This document shows, piece after piece, positions 8,561-19,798 of a stretch of DNA of 64,000 nt. The position numbers and the translations under genes were made by a program. The notes below the pieces were generated by a model, which made no database searches, was not told the DNA's origin, and saw nothing but the letters and a program-made list of their open reading frames with translations. Location: assembly GCA_947375135.1 (NCBI GenBank), contig CANCER010000021.1, positions 1 to 64,000 on the forward strand, read 5' to 3'. Origin of the DNA: Comamonadaceae bacterium. Its GTDB lineage: Bacteria > Pseudomonadota > Gammaproteobacteria > Burkholderiales > Burkholderiaceae_C. The stretch's first letter is position 1. Each line of letters opens with the position of its first letter.

Positions 8561-10678
8561 TCAGGGTGCCCGCATGCAGGGCGCGCCGGATGCCGTGGCC
8601 GTGACGATGGCCTCAAAAAACATATTGCCGTCGATGTCGTTGTTGACCGTGTTGTCGGTCTGGCTGAAGGCGACCGTCACCCCGTCTGCACCTGCGCTCA
8701 AGGCATTCTGTGTGGCCTCCGTGGCGGCGAGTTCTTTGGCGTGGACGATGGCTGCATCCACGCCGGCAAAGTCCTTGGGGCCACCCTTGGTGTAGAGGCG
8801 GAAGGTGCCGCGCACCGGCTGCGTCACCGTGATGTGGATGCGTTGGGACACCTCGCCCAGCACCGCGCCCACGGCGTTGGCGACTTCGGCGTAGGGCGGC
8901 ACGCGCAGCTGCATGCCCAGCGCATCGGCCACGGCCGGGTAGTAGCTGGAGGCCGGCGCGCCCACGGCGACCAGCGGCATGTCGGGGGCGAAGCGCAGGG
9001 AGAAGACGGAGGCGGGTGCTGCAGTGGGTGGCGTTGTGGTGGTCTGGGCACTGGCTGCTGCCCCGGAGTTGGCGGCTGCATCGGCACTCACGATGGCCGT
9101 CGGCTTGTTGCTGCCGCTCGGGCTGCGGCCCTGCAGCGCCATTTGCGTCAGCAGTGCCGCCATGTTGCTGGCGCGGTCCTCGTTCATCTGCCCGGCGTCG
9201 TTCAGTCCGGCCTCGATCAGCTTCTGGCAGATGGTGGACAGCACCAGATCCACCACCTGGCGCGAGGGCCCCACGGCGTCGCCCAAGGTCCAGGTGCCCA
9301 GGCCGTACATGTAGCGCATCTGCCGCGCCCAGACCCGCGCGGCCAGCGTGGCCGCGTCTTGGCTCCAGTGTGTGGCCATGCCCAGCACATGCGCCGCATC
9401 GCTGGGCGTGAAGCCGCTGTAAATCGCCAGGCCCTTGCGCTCCAGCCGCGCCAGTGCGCGGGATAGCGGCCGGTCTTCGATATTGCTGCGCTCCAGATCC
9501 ACCGGGCCCTTGGCCAGGCGCTCCCATGCGCGTAACTCGTCGTCCGGCAGGCGGCTGATCAGCGCCTCGTCGCTGTGCAGGCGCAGCGCAAAGCGGATCT
9601 GGCTGCCATGCGGTGATTCGTTCTGCTGGCGCTCCAGCACCGGCAAGACTTCGGGGTGCGCATGCGCCAGCAGGCTGATGGGCACCACGCGGCGCGGGCC
9701 TATGGCCAGGCCCTTGCCACCCAGAAAGCGCACCTCGCTGTCGCCGCCCAGGCCAATCGAATACACCTTGACCGCCTCCACCATGGGCCGCCAGTCGCCG
9801 ATTAGGGCGCCGTCCACGCTCAGCTCGGGCCGCCCGTTGCGCACTACCGCAATATCCGTGGTGGTGCCGCCCATGTCGGCGACGATGGCGTTTTGCACAC
9901 CGCTCAAGGCGCAGGCACCGATCACGCTGGCCGCCGGGCCACTGAGCACCGTGCCCACGGGCCGTGCCAGCGCACTGGCCGCATTGATCAGCGTGCCATC
10001 GCCCTTGACGATCATCAGCGGAGCGTCGATTTTGCGCAGATGCAGCGTGCGCTGCACCGAATCAATCAGCGCCTTCACATGCGTGATCATGCGGGCATTG
10101 AGCGCCACCGTCATCGCCCGGCGCGGCGCGCCCAGACTCGACGCCAACTCATGGCCGCAGGTGACCGGCTTGTCGGTGAGCGCCGTGACCCATTCGCGCA
10201 ACTGCAACTCATGCGCCGGATTGCGCACCGCAAAACTGGCAGAAATCGCGAAGGCAGAAACGCGCGGCGCGTTTTTCAAAATGCCGGCTTTTGAAGCCTC
10301 TTCATCCAGCGGCGTGATGGCGTTGCCCCCCGCATCGTGCCCGCCCGGCAGCGACACAATCGCCTCCGCCCCCAGCAGCTCCACCATCCCGCTGGCCTTG
10401 ATCTGCGCCGCGTCGTAACCGGCCAGCAGCACGCACACGGGCGAGCCCTTGCCCTCAACCACCGAGTTGGTGGTCAGCGTGGTGGACAGTGAAACCAGCG
10501 CCACCCGGTCTAGCGCCGCCTGCGGCAACTTGTCCAGCGCCCCGTCAATGCCGACCGCCAGATCAAAGCGCGTCGTCAAACTCTTGGCCGCCGCGATGAC
10601 CTGTTTGCGGTCGTCCAGCAACACCGCATCGGTAAACGTGCCGCCGGTGTCTATGCCGAGAAAGTAGTGTTGGGACAT
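8561..10678 (-). CDS. HyuA-type hydantoinase/oxoprolinase family ATPase (copy 1)
   Basis: The 705-aa protein belongs to the HyuA family of actin-like (ASKHA) ATPases. It has GIDTGGTFTDAVLL at the N-terminus, ADMGGTTTDIAVV near residue 260 and YSIGLGGDSEVRF. HyuA proteins normally pair with HyuB for ATP-dependent opening of hydantoin or oxoproline rings, but no hyuB is present here. The gene is followed at 4 bp by an Fe-S protein and preceded by a repeat-bearing gap after soxG. A second, divergent copy lies at 27009-29069. Its substrate is unknown. Given the surrounding pathway, an N-methylated substrate or a chaperone-like ATPase role are both possible. Confidence 0.8.
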   Translation of the reverse strand: MSQHYFLGIDTGGTFTDAVLLDDRKQVIAAAKSLTTRFDLAVGIDGALDKLPQAALDRVALVSLSTTLTTNSVVEGKGSPVCVLLAGYDAAQIKASGMVELLGAEAIVSLPGGHDAGGNAITPLDEEASKAGILKNAPRVSAFAISASFAVRNPAHELQLREWVTALTDKPVTCGHELASSLGAPRRAMTVALNARMITHVKALIDSVQRTLHLRKIDAPLMIVKGDGTLINAASALARPVGTVLSGPAASVIGACALSGVQNAIVADMGGTTTDIAVVRNGRPELSVDGALIGDWRPMVEAVKVYSIGLGGDSEVRFLGGKGLAIGPRRVVPISLLAHAHPEVLPVLERQQNESPHGSQIRFALRLHSDEALISRLPDDELRAWERLAKGPVDLERSNIEDRPLSRALARLERKGLAIYSGFTPSDAAHVLGMATHWSQDAATLAARVWARQMRYMYGLGTWTLGDAVGPSRQVVDLVLSTICQKLIEAGLNDAGQMNEDRASNMAALLTQMALQGRSPSGSNKPTAIVSADAAANSGAAASAQTTTTPPTAAPASVFSLRFAPDMPLVAVGAPASSYYPAVADALGMQLRVPPYAEVANAVGAVLGEVSQRIHITVTQPVRGTFRLYTKGGPKDFAGVDAAIVHAKELAATEATQNALSAGADGVTVAFSQTDNTVNNDIDGNMFFEAIVTATASGAPCMRAP

Positions 10679-11039
10679 GGGTGTGGTGCTTATAGGTTAG
10701 CTGGCATGAAGCCCAGCGATGCGCAGCGAGCGTACGCGCGAGTGGAAGTTGCGATGCGAAGCGAGCGGCTGTTGGGCTTCGGTTGTTGGATGCCCCAACG
10801 CCATGGGGAGAGCGCCGAGCAGCGCAGCAGCGGGCGGAGCAGGCTGGCGCATGTTTGAGGCGCAGCCGAGTTTGCGCCAGACCCGCCTGCTGTGAGCAGC
10901 GCAGGGAACCCCGCAGGGGCGCTGTCCCGGCTCGCCTTTTCTTGGGCTACTTTCTTTTGGCGAAGCAAAAGAAAGTAGATCGGCCGCCGGGCCGAGACCC
11001 GGCTTGCCACCGGAGCCAGCCCAGAGGACAAAGAGGGAC
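10679..11039. repeat. Intergenic repeat region with a 13-bp perfect hairpin
   Basis: No gene is seen in these 361 bases. The stretch contains CTACTTTCTTTTG (10947-10959) and its exact complement CAAAAGAAAGTAG (10966-10978) around a 6-base loop, followed by a GC-rich CCGGG/CCCGG dyad. It resembles the interspersed hairpin repeats common in Comamonadaceae genomes (my recollection of that family). Both flanking genes are on the minus strand, so it lies after soxG and before the HyuA-like gene and could end or trim the sox transcript. Confidence 0.6.
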
Positions 11040-11621
11040 CTAAGACCCCGCCTCACACAACCACTTAAACAAATACTCCGCAAAGCTACGCCGCACCGTA
11101 ATCTCAAACGAAGTCTCCGCCTGCAAGCAATACAGCACCACATTCGCCTTGGAAATATGCGACTGCGCCAAGGAGCCATCCGGGAAAGACCGCGCATGCA
11201 AATCCAAAGGACATCCGCGAGAAATCAGATCCGCAGCAGCAGCCCCTTGCAGGGAAAAAGTCGTGTTGCCACTTCCCACCTGCACCACCGAGAAATGCTT
11301 CCCGGCAAGCGCAGCCCGCAAGGCAGCTTCAATCGCATCACCAGTGCCGGCAGCCGTCTTCAACAACCATTCATCCGGCCCAAGCCAGAACAACTGCCGC
11401 TGATTTCCCACACTTGCGGTATTCGCAACCACAGGCAAGGCCAGTCCGGTGGACACAAACACCGCTTTGGCAAACGCCGGGTCCGCAGCATCGCCGCGCA
11501 GATTCAGCATATCCAGCAAACCAATCTCATCAAGCAGACAGCTACGTCCATCGACAACCAGTTCGCGCTTGCCCAAACGCGCAATATTCACCAAGGGAGT
11601 TTCAAGCGTCACATTAGTCAT
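11040..11621 (-). CDS. soxG: Sarcosine oxidase gamma subunit
   Basis: The 193-aa subunit of heterotetrameric sarcosine oxidase has the GcvT-like small-subunit fold, with LFWLGPDEWLL and VVQVGSGNTTFSLQG. The gamma family is poorly conserved, so the call rests on this pattern and on its place as last gene of soxBDAG. The ATG at 11619-11621 overlaps the soxA stop by 8 bp and has GGAAGGA upstream; the longer frame to 11687 runs inside soxA and is not used. Gamma has no cofactor and is thought to stabilise the complex. Confidence 0.88.
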   Translation of the reverse strand: MTNVTLETPLVNIARLGKRELVVDGRSCLLDEIGLLDMLNLRGDAADPAFAKAVFVSTGLALPVVANTASVGNQRQLFWLGPDEWLLKTAAGTGDAIEAALRAALAGKHFSVVQVGSGNTTFSLQGAAAADLISRGCPLDLHARSFPDGSLAQSHISKANVVLYCLQAETSFEITVRRSFAEYLFKWLCEAGS

Positions 11622-14600
11622 GGTGGTGTTTTCCTTCCGGGTCATAGAAGACAGGGCTGGCAATCGTGGCGGCCACATGGCGTCCATCTGCTAGCGCCGC
11701 GTAAATCTTCTGGCCCATTTTGTGTTGACCGTCACGCACCACCGCCATGGCGATGGAGCGGTTCAGTGTGGGGCTGTAATAGCTGGAGGTCACGTGGCCG
11801 ATCATGGGCACGGAGTGGGTCACCGTGGGCGTGGCCGTGATCTGCGCCAGCGCGGTGAGCTGCGCGCCTTCGGGCAACACGGTTTGCGCATCATCGGTGA
11901 GCAGGCCGACCAGTTGCTTGCGTCCCTTGCCCTCACCGCCGGCAGTGTGGCTGCGTGACAGCGATCTGCGGCCCAGGAAGTCCTTGGTCTTGGAGACCAT
12001 GCCGCCCATGCCCAGATCGTGCGGCGTGATCGAGCCATCGGTGTCCTGGCCCACGATGATGTAGCCCTTCTCGCCGCGCAGCACGTGCATGGCTTCTGTC
12101 CCGTAGGGCGTGATGTTGAACTCCGCGCCTGCCGCCATCAAGGCCTTCCAGACATGGGCGCCGGCATTGCTGGGTACATTGATTTCAAACGACAACTCGC
12201 CCGAGAAGCTGATGCGCATGATGCGCGCTTTCACATCCGCCACCGTGCCTTCGCGGTAGCTCATGAAGGGGAAGGCTTTGACAGACAGGTCCACGTCCTT
12301 GCACAGCTTCTCCACCACGGCGCGGCTCTTGGGGCCGACCACCGCAAAGGTGCTCCACTGGTCGGTGACCGTGGTCATGTAGACCTTCATGTCCGGCCAC
12401 TCGGTCTGCACCCAGCGCTCCATCCAGGTCAGCACGCGCGCCGCGCCGCCGGTGGTGGTGGTCATTAGGAAGCGGTCTTCGGCCAGGCGCACGGTCACAC
12501 CGTCATCAAACACCATGCCGTTTTCGTCCAGCATCAGGCCGTAGCGGGCCTTGCCGACTTCCAGCTTGAGCCAGGGGTTGGTGTAGAGCCAGTTCAGCAG
12601 TTTCGCGGCGTCCGGGCCCTGGATGTCGATCTTGCCTAGCGTCGATGCATCCATGATGCCGACGCCCGAGCGCACGGCCAGCACTTCGCGGTTGACGGCG
12701 GCGTGCATGTCCTCGCCCGCCTTGGGGAAGTACCAGGGGCGCTTCCACTGGCCCACGTCTTCAAACGGGGAGCCGGCGGCCACGTGCGATGCGTGGGCGC
12801 TGGTCTTGCGCTCCGGGTCGAACAGCTCGCCGCGCTCCAGTCCCGCAAACAGGCCGAAGCTGATGGGCACGTAGTTGGGGCGGAAGGTGGTGGTGCCGAC
12901 CTGGGGAATCGTGCGCCCAAGAGCCCGTGCCGCCAATGCCATGCCGTTGATATTGCCCAGCTTGCCCTGGTCGGTGCCAAAGCCCATGGCGGTATAGCGC
13001 TTGATGTGTTCGATGGATTCAAAGCCTTCGCGGATCGCCAGCTCGATGTCGGCAGCACCGACGTCGTTTTGCCAGTCGACAAAAGCCTTGGCGCGGCGTG
13101 ACACCTTCTCGCCGGTCTCGGCAATCCAGAAAGCAGCGATGGCCTCGTTGCTGGGCTCGACCACGGTGTGGCGGGACTCAGCGGCCGCAAAGCCGGCCTT
13201 GGTGGCAGCGGCTGCTCCGGCGCGCACGGCTTCGTCCATGGTATGGGCCAAGGTGCCGGTGGCGTTGCAGGCACCGACGCTGAACTGATTCGGCATCGAT
13301 GCACCCGGCTTGAAGCATTCCAGCGCCTCGCTCCACAGGGCTTTGCCGCCGCTGTGCGAATACAAATGAATGGCAGGGTTCCAGCCGCCCGCCATGCCGA
13401 CGGCATCCACGCTGAGGGTGCGGCGCTGCCCGTTGGCCTTGTCGCCCACCTGTTGGCACACCGTGACCGAGGTCACCATGGCACCGCCATCGGCCTGCAC
13501 CGGCACATAGCCGCGCAGCACTTCGATGCCGGCCGCATGCGCCTTCTGCGCCGTGCCGCCTGCAACCGAGTGGCCGGCACGCACATCGACCACGGTCACA
13601 GAAGCACCGGCCGCTTTGAGCGTCAGCGCATCGGCATAGGCCGTATCGTTGTTGGTCAGCAGCGCAATCTGCTTGCCCACCAGCACGCCATACAGCTGCG
13701 CGTAATCGGCCAGGGCGCTGGACAGCATGATGTTGGGCAGGTCGTTGTTGCTGAACACCATGGGGCGCTCATGCGCACCGGTGGCCAGCACCACTTGGCT
13801 TGCGCGCACGCGCCACAGGCGTTCGCGAAAGCCCTTGCGTGCGCTGAGCGGCAGATGGTCGGTGAGCGACTCGCGGATGGTCAGGAAGTTGTGGTCGTGG
13901 TAACCGAACACCACGCCGCGCTTGATGATCTTGACGGTCGGCAGGGTCGCCAGTTCGGCCTCGGCCTTCTTCACCCATTCAGAAGCGCTGATGCCGTCGA
14001 TCGTGCCCAGCAGGCGGTGCGCCGTGCCACCCAGCGTGCTTTGCAGCTCGGCCAGGATGACGCGGGCGCCACTGCGGCCTGCGGCCAGGGCTGCTGCCAG
14101 ACCGGCCACACCGCCGCCGGCCACCAGCACATCGCAATGGGTGTTCTGGTGGATGTAGCGGGCGGTGTCTTCCACTTCAGGAGAAGCCCCCAGGCCGCCG
14201 GACTTGCGGATGATGCGCTCGTAAAACATCCAGGCCTTGGCCGGCCACATGAAGGTCTTGTAATAGAAACCGGCCGGGAACAGGAAGGAGAAATTGCGGT
14301 TCAGGCTCAGCGCCCGGCTGAGCGCGTTCGGCCAGGGATTGACGGCCTCGGATTGCAGGCCTTCGTACAACTCGACCTCAGGCATCTTGGCATTCGGAAT
14401 CGTGTCCTTGCCGGACTCCAGCTGCACCAGGGCCGAAGGCTCCTCGATGCCGCTGGTGATGATGCCGCGCGGGCGGTGGTATTTCCAGGAGTGACTCAGC
14501 ACGCTCTCGCCGGCAGCCAGCAGGGCGGAGGCCAGGGTGTCGCCCTGGAAGCCGCTGTAGCTGCGACCGTTGAACTGGAAGGAAACCTTCTTGGTGCGGT

Positions 14601-14640
14601 CAATGCGCGCACCCAAGGTGTTGATACGGTTGGCGGTCAC
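11614..14640 (-). CDS. soxA: Sarcosine oxidase alpha subunit
   Basis: The 1008-aa subunit has the full alpha architecture: an N-terminal ferredoxin-like fold (FQFNGRSYSGFQGDTLA), a dinucleotide-binding domain with DVLVAGGGVAGLAAALAAG near residue 170, and a C-terminal GcvT-type folate domain from about residue 610. The complex oxidises sarcosine to glycine and passes the methyl carbon to THF as methylene-THF, with H2O2 as by-product. It starts at an ATGA overlap with soxD and ends overlapping soxG, so the subunits are translationally coupled. Confidence 0.96.
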   Translation of the reverse strand: MTANRINTLGARIDRTKKVSFQFNGRSYSGFQGDTLASALLAAGESVLSHSWKYHRPRGIITSGIEEPSALVQLESGKDTIPNAKMPEVELYEGLQSEAVNPWPNALSRALSLNRNFSFLFPAGFYYKTFMWPAKAWMFYERIIRKSGGLGASPEVEDTARYIHQNTHCDVLVAGGGVAGLAAALAAGRSGARVILAELQSTLGGTAHRLLGTIDGISASEWVKKAEAELATLPTVKIIKRGVVFGYHDHNFLTIRESLTDHLPLSARKGFRERLWRVRASQVVLATGAHERPMVFSNNDLPNIMLSSALADYAQLYGVLVGKQIALLTNNDTAYADALTLKAAGASVTVVDVRAGHSVAGGTAQKAHAAGIEVLRGYVPVQADGGAMVTSVTVCQQVGDKANGQRRTLSVDAVGMAGGWNPAIHLYSHSGGKALWSEALECFKPGASMPNQFSVGACNATGTLAHTMDEAVRAGAAAATKAGFAAAESRHTVVEPSNEAIAAFWIAETGEKVSRRAKAFVDWQNDVGAADIELAIREGFESIEHIKRYTAMGFGTDQGKLGNINGMALAARALGRTIPQVGTTTFRPNYVPISFGLFAGLERGELFDPERKTSAHASHVAAGSPFEDVGQWKRPWYFPKAGEDMHAAVNREVLAVRSGVGIMDASTLGKIDIQGPDAAKLLNWLYTNPWLKLEVGKARYGLMLDENGMVFDDGVTVRLAEDRFLMTTTTGGAARVLTWMERWVQTEWPDMKVYMTTVTDQWSTFAVVGPKSRAVVEKLCKDVDLSVKAFPFMSYREGTVADVKARIMRISFSGELSFEINVPSNAGAHVWKALMAAGAEFNITPYGTEAMHVLRGEKGYIIVGQDTDGSITPHDLGMGGMVSKTKDFLGRRSLSRSHTAGGEGKGRKQLVGLLTDDAQTVLPEGAQLTALAQITATPTVTHSVPMIGHVTSSYYSPTLNRSIAMAVVRDGQHKMGQKIYAALADGRHVAATIASPVFYDPEGKHHHD

Positions 14641-14945
14641 GCTTGACCTCCTGTCGTGTTGGCGTCGGATGCGGGCGCATCGGGGTTCTCACCGACCTTG
14701 TAAAACTTGCTGAATTGGTAGGTCACGGTGTGGCGCTCGGCGTTGAACCAGCGGCGGCAACCGGCTGCATGCAGCCACTGTTCGCGGTGCACACCCTTGG
14801 GGTTCTTGCGCATGAAGAGGTAGTCGCCCCACTGTTCGTCGGTGAGGGCATCGGTGTCCAGCGGGCGCGCGATGTGCGCTTCGCCGCCGCAGGAGAATTC
14901 GCTTTCGGCGCGGGGGCCGCAATAGGGGCAGGTAATTTGAAGCAT
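14637..14945 (-). CDS. soxD: Sarcosine oxidase delta subunit (zinc)
   Basis: The 102-aa subunit shows the complete zinc set of this family: Cys6 and Cys9 in ITCPYCGPR, His59 and Cys63 in LHAAGCRRWF. The family motif DYLFMRKNPKGVHREQW is present. It lies 10 bp after soxB, and its stop overlaps the soxA start as ATGA. The zinc is structural, tying delta to the alpha and beta subunits. Confidence 0.96.
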   Translation of the reverse strand: MLQITCPYCGPRAESEFSCGGEAHIARPLDTDALTDEQWGDYLFMRKNPKGVHREQWLHAAGCRRWFNAERHTVTYQFSKFYKVGENPDAPASDANTTGGQA

Positions 14946-14955
14946 CTTTATGTTC

Positions 14956-16203
14956 TCAATGGGCGACGGCGGCAGCGCCGTGTTCGTCGATGAGGTGGCC
15001 GCTGGTGAAGCGGTTCAGCGAGAAGGCCGCGTTCAACGGATGCGGGTTGTCCTGCGCCATCGTGTGCGCCATGACCCAGCCCGAGCCCGGTGTGGCCTTG
15101 AAACCGCCCGTGCCCCAACCGCAGTTGAAGTACAGGCCCTTGATATGCGTCTTGCTGATGATGGGGCAGGCGTCCGGTGACACGTCCACAATCCCGCCCC
15201 ACTGGCGGTTCATGCGTACACGGCGGAAGATGGGGAACATCTCGCAGATGGCCTGCAGCGTGTGTTCGATGACGGGGAAGCTGCCGCGCTGGCCGTAGCC
15301 TACGTAGGAGTCGATGCCGGCGCCAATCACCAGGTCGCCCTTGTCGCTCTGGCTGACATAGGCGTGGATGGCATTGCTCATGATCACGGTGTGGACGACG
15401 GGCTTGAGTGGCTCGGACACCAGGGCCTGCAGCGGATGGCTTTCCAGCGGCAGGCGGATACCGGCCATGTCGGCCAGCACGCTGCTGTGGCCGGCGGCCA
15501 CTACACCGATCTTCTTGGATTTGATGGTGCCGCGCGAGGTCTCGATGCCCACGATCTGATCCCCTTCGCGCTGGAAGCCCACCACTTCGCAGTTCTGGAT
15601 GATGTCTACACCCAGACGGTCTGCCGCGCGGGCAAAGCCCCAGGCGATGGCATCGTGGCGTGCCACACCGCCGCGCGGCTGGAAGGACGCGCCCATGACG
15701 GGGTAGCGCAGCGAGTGCTGGTTCATGATCGGCACCCTCTCGAACACCTGGGCCGGTGTCAGCACCAGGCCGTCCACGCCGTTGAGGCGGTTGGCATTGA
15801 CCCGGCGCTCGATGTCACGCATGTCCTGCAAGGAGTGGCCCACGTTCATCACGCCGCGCTGGCTGAACATGGTGTTGTAGTTCAGGTCCTGCGACAGGCC
15901 TTCCCATAGTTCCATGGCTTTTTCATACAAGTGGGCCGACTCGTCCCACAGGTAGTTGGAGCGCACGATGGTGGTGTTGCGCGCCGTGTTGCCGCCGCCG
16001 AGCCAGCCGCGTTCCACGACCGCGATATTGCGCATGCCGTGTTCCTTGGCCATGTAGTAGGCCGTGGCCAGGCCGTGGCCGCCGCCACCGACGATGATGG
16101 CGTCGTACTCGCGTTTGGGGGCCGGGCTGCGCCACTGCTTCTGCCAGTCCTCGTGGTAGGACATGGCGTTGCGGGCCAGGGAAAAAATTGAAAAGTTACT
16201 CAT
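14956..16203 (-). CDS. soxB: Sarcosine oxidase beta subunit
   Basis: The 415-aa flavoprotein subunit has the FAD motif [19 protein letters not shown] (about residues 34-52) and [16 protein letters not shown]. The histidine of [15 protein letters not shown] corresponds to the site that carries covalent FMN in characterised heterotetrameric sarcosine oxidases. The subunit holds the amine-oxidising site. It begins 10 bp after sdaA and continues into soxD, so sarcosine oxidation is cotranscribed with glycine-to-pyruvate conversion. Confidence 0.96.
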   Translation of the reverse strand: MSNFSIFSLARNAMSYHEDWQKQWRSPAPKREYDAIIVGGGGHGLATAYYMAKEHGMRNIAVVERGWLGGGNTARNTTIVRSNYLWDESAHLYEKAMELWEGLSQDLNYNTMFSQRGVMNVGHSLQDMRDIERRVNANRLNGVDGLVLTPAQVFERVPIMNQHSLRYPVMGASFQPRGGVARHDAIAWGFARAADRLGVDIIQNCEVVGFQREGDQIVGIETSRGTIKSKKIGVVAAGHSSVLADMAGIRLPLESHPLQALVSEPLKPVVHTVIMSNAIHAYVSQSDKGDLVIGAGIDSYVGYGQRGSFPVIEHTLQAICEMFPIFRRVRMNRQWGGIVDVSPDACPIISKTHIKGLYFNCGWGTGGFKATPGSGWVMAHTMAQDNPHPLNAAFSLNRFTSGHLIDEHGAAAVAH

Positions 16204-16212
16204 ATTGTTTCT

Positions 16213-17604
<1,392 letters not shown>

Positions 17605-17644
17605 GGGGTGCGTGCTCCGGTGGGGATGCGCTTGCTACAAACAA

Positions 17645-18919
17645 TCAGGCGGGCGCGGGGAAGGTGCGGCACAGGGCGGTGATGCGCCCGGCCACTTCCT
17701 GTTCCACAGCAGCCTGGTCACCCTTGGCGGCCAGGCAGTCCATTACATCGCACATGGCGGTGGCCACCTGCTCGCACTCGGCCACGCCAAAGCCGCGCGT
17801 GGTGATGGCCGGGGTGCCGACACGGATGCCGCTGGTGACAAACGGGCTTTGCGGGTCGTTGGGCACCGAGTTCTTGTTGACCGTGATGTGGGCACGGCCC
17901 AGGGCGGCGTCGGCATCCTTGCCGGTCAGGCCCTTGGCCACCAGGCTGACCAGCATCAGGTGGTTGTCGGTACCGCCGGAGATGACGTCATAGCCACGCG
18001 CCATGAAGACGGCGGCCATGGCGCGGGCGTTGGCAATCACTTGCGCTTGATACGTTTTGAACTCGGGTTGCAGCGCTTCCAGAAAGGCCACGGCCTTGGC
18101 GGCGATTACGTGCATCAGGGGCCCGCCCTGGGTGCCGGGGAAAACCATGGAGTTGAGCTTCTTCTCGATGTCCGCGTTGGCGCGGCACAGAATCATGCCC
18201 CCGCGCGGGCCGCGCAAGGTCTTGTGCGTGGTGGTGGTGACCACGTCGGCAAAGGGAACCGGGTTGGGGTACAGGCCGGCCGCGACCAGACCGGCGAAGT
18301 GGGCCATGTCCACCCACAGTAGCGCGCCGACCTTGTCGGCAATTTCGCGGAAACGGGCGAAGTTCAGGTGGCGGCTGTACGCGGAGTAACCGGCCACAAT
18401 CATCTTGGGCTTGACGGCAATGGCCTGGGCTTCCAGCGCGTCGTAATCGATCAGGCCGGTGGCGGTGTCAATGCCGTACTGCTCGGCGTGGTAAATCTTG
18501 CCGGAGAAGCTGACCTTGGCGCCATGCGTCAGGTGGCCGCCGTGGGCCAGGCTCATGCCCAGAATGGTTTCGCCCGGCTGCATCAGCGCCATGTAGACGG
18601 CGGAGTTGGCACTCGAGCCGGAATGCGGCTGCACATTGGCCCAATCGGCACCGAAGAGCTGCTTGGCGCGGTCGATGGCCAACTGCTCGGCCACATCCAC
18701 AAACTCGCAGCCGCCGTAGTAGCGCTTGCCCGGATAACCTTCGGCGTACTTGTTGGTCAGCACGCTGCCCTGGGCAGCCAGTACGCGGGCGCTGGTGTAG
18801 TTCTCGGAGGCGATCAGCTCCAGATGGTCCTGCTGGCGGGCCGCTTCAGAAGCGATGGCTGCGCCGATTTCCGGGTCAAATTCGTTGAGCGAAGCGTTCG
18901 AGGACGGGTTCAATGCCAT
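17645..18919 (-). CDS. glyA: Serine hydroxymethyltransferase
   Basis: The 424-aa PLP enzyme interconverts glycine plus methylene-THF with serine plus THF. The PLP-lysine motif [18 protein letters not shown] is intact, as are [10 protein letters not shown] and [13 protein letters not shown]. The start at 18917-18919 has AAGG seven bases upstream. It is the first gene of glyA-sdaA-soxBDAG, so this copy is probably dedicated to betaine/sarcosine catabolism and consumes both products of sarcosine oxidase. A candidate operator lies at 18958-19000. Confidence 0.97.
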   Translation of the reverse strand: MALNPSSNASLNEFDPEIGAAIASEAARQQDHLELIASENYTSARVLAAQGSVLTNKYAEGYPGKRYYGGCEFVDVAEQLAIDRAKQLFGADWANVQPHSGSSANSAVYMALMQPGETILGMSLAHGGHLTHGAKVSFSGKIYHAEQYGIDTATGLIDYDALEAQAIAVKPKMIVAGYSAYSRHLNFARFREIADKVGALLWVDMAHFAGLVAAGLYPNPVPFADVVTTTTHKTLRGPRGGMILCRANADIEKKLNSMVFPGTQGGPLMHVIAAKAVAFLEALQPEFKTYQAQVIANARAMAAVFMARGYDVISGGTDNHLMLVSLVAKGLTGKDADAALGRAHITVNKNSVPNDPQSPFVTSGIRVGTPAITTRGFGVAECEQVATAMCDVMDCLAAKGDQAAVEQEVAGRITALCRTFPAPA

Positions 18920-18957
18920 GGCTAACCTTCATGTAGGGGGAAATGCGGGGGTGAATC

Positions 18958-19000
18958 GATTGTCGAGACTGGCCCTGCCGGCGGTGTCGGTATTACGACA
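18958..19000 (-). promoter_or_regulatory. Candidate AraC/GbdR-type operator upstream of glyA
   Basis: Read toward glyA, TGTCGTAATACCGACA (complement of 18985-19000) is a near-perfect dyad. It is preceded by ATTCCCCCG, and a second CGACAATC half-site lies at 18958-18965. The same arrangement, with nearly the same bases, occurs upstream of the corrinoid protein gene (53793-53823). No such pair was noticed elsewhere in the window. Confidence 0.45.
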
Positions 19001-19022
19001 CGGGGGAATGTGGGGGCGACAC

Positions 19023-19415
19023 CTACCCTTTGGACTGCCACAGAGACTCAAAGTCGAAGGAGAGCTGGCGGTGGTGCTTGATGGACAGCAGATACACCGT
19101 GGCATCCAAGCGCGCGTACAGCACCAGGTAGTTGCTCATCACGTATTCGCGCAGCTCGCCATCCTGTGCCAGGGCTTGCAGCTTGGCACCCAGGCGTTCG
19201 GCGGCCGTGGAGGCTTCCACGGAGCGCCTGGCCCGCTCAAGAAACAGCCTGCCCATGGCAGGGAAGCGTTCCAGGTTGGGGATGACGGTTTCGAGCAGTT
19301 CGTCGATGAGCGCATCAAAGGCCTGCGGCGCATCGGCGTCCGCCCAGAATGCCTCGATGCTTTCCAGGTTGTGCTCGAAGTTGGTGCTGAGTTTGACGCG
19401 GGTTTTTGTCGCCAT
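19023..19415 (-). CDS. ParE/RelE-superfamily toxin
   Basis: The 130-aa protein looks like a ParE/RelE toxin: an N-terminal helical hairpin (FEHNLESIEAFW) and a C-terminal sheet with YVMSNYLVLYARLDATVYLLSIKHHRQLSF. It is longer than the usual 95-105 aa, with extra helical sequence in the middle. It follows the antitoxin gene by 16 bp on the same strand. The target (gyrase or mRNA) cannot be assigned from sequence. Confidence 0.75.
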   Translation of the reverse strand: MATKTRVKLSTNFEHNLESIEAFWADADAPQAFDALIDELLETVIPNLERFPAMGRLFLERARRSVEASTAAERLGAKLQALAQDGELREYVMSNYLVLYARLDATVYLLSIKHHRQLSFDFESLWQSKG

Positions 19416-19431
19416 GCTTGCGCGCCCGGGC

Positions 19432-19734
19432 TCAGTTGCCGGCCTTGGCGGCGCGGCGGTTTTTCAGTGCGGTCAGGGCGCTGCGTGCGTCCTTGACCTT
19501 GCCAGCAGCCACATCGTCCAGCCCTTGGGACGCCTCATCTATCAGCAGCAGATGCACGCGCTCGCGCTCCAGTTGGTGGTAATAGTCAAGCCGCGCGGAG
19601 TCTATGAGTGCCACATAGCTTTCACCGTTTTTGGTGATGATTTTTTCCGCCCCGGCCTTGACCTGCTCCACCAGCTCAGACAGGGTGGAGCGGGCCTGGG
19701 TCAGAGGAATGACATCGGCGGTAGAAAATGCCAT
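19432..19734 (-). CDS. Phd/YefM-type antitoxin
   Basis: The 100-aa protein has the Phd/YefM DNA-binding start, VIPLTQARSTLSELVEQVKAG, then KIITKNGESYVALID. It ends in a charged tail (KNRRAAKAGN) suited to toxin binding. It is the first gene of the pair, and a direct repeat that should be its operator lies about 20 bp upstream. Antitoxin-first order and adjacency to a ParE/RelE toxin support the call. Confidence 0.82.
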   Translation of the reverse strand: MAFSTADVIPLTQARSTLSELVEQVKAGAEKIITKNGESYVALIDSARLDYYHQLERERVHLLLIDEASQGLDDVAAGKVKDARSALTALKNRRAAKAGN

Positions 19735-19754
19735 GGCGGTCTCCGTGGGTTTTT

Positions 19755-19798
19755 AATAACGTACAGAATAACGTGCATTATGCGTCTAATTTTGTCAA
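19755..19798 (-). promoter_or_regulatory. Toxin-antitoxin promoter and direct-repeat operator
   Basis: Two copies of AATAACGT(A/G)CA lie at 19755-19765 and 19767-19777, 12 bp apart, just upstream of the antitoxin start. A TTGACA hexamer reads on the minus strand at 19793-19798. The spacing suits an autoregulated toxin-antitoxin promoter. The -10 is not clear. Confidence 0.45.
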
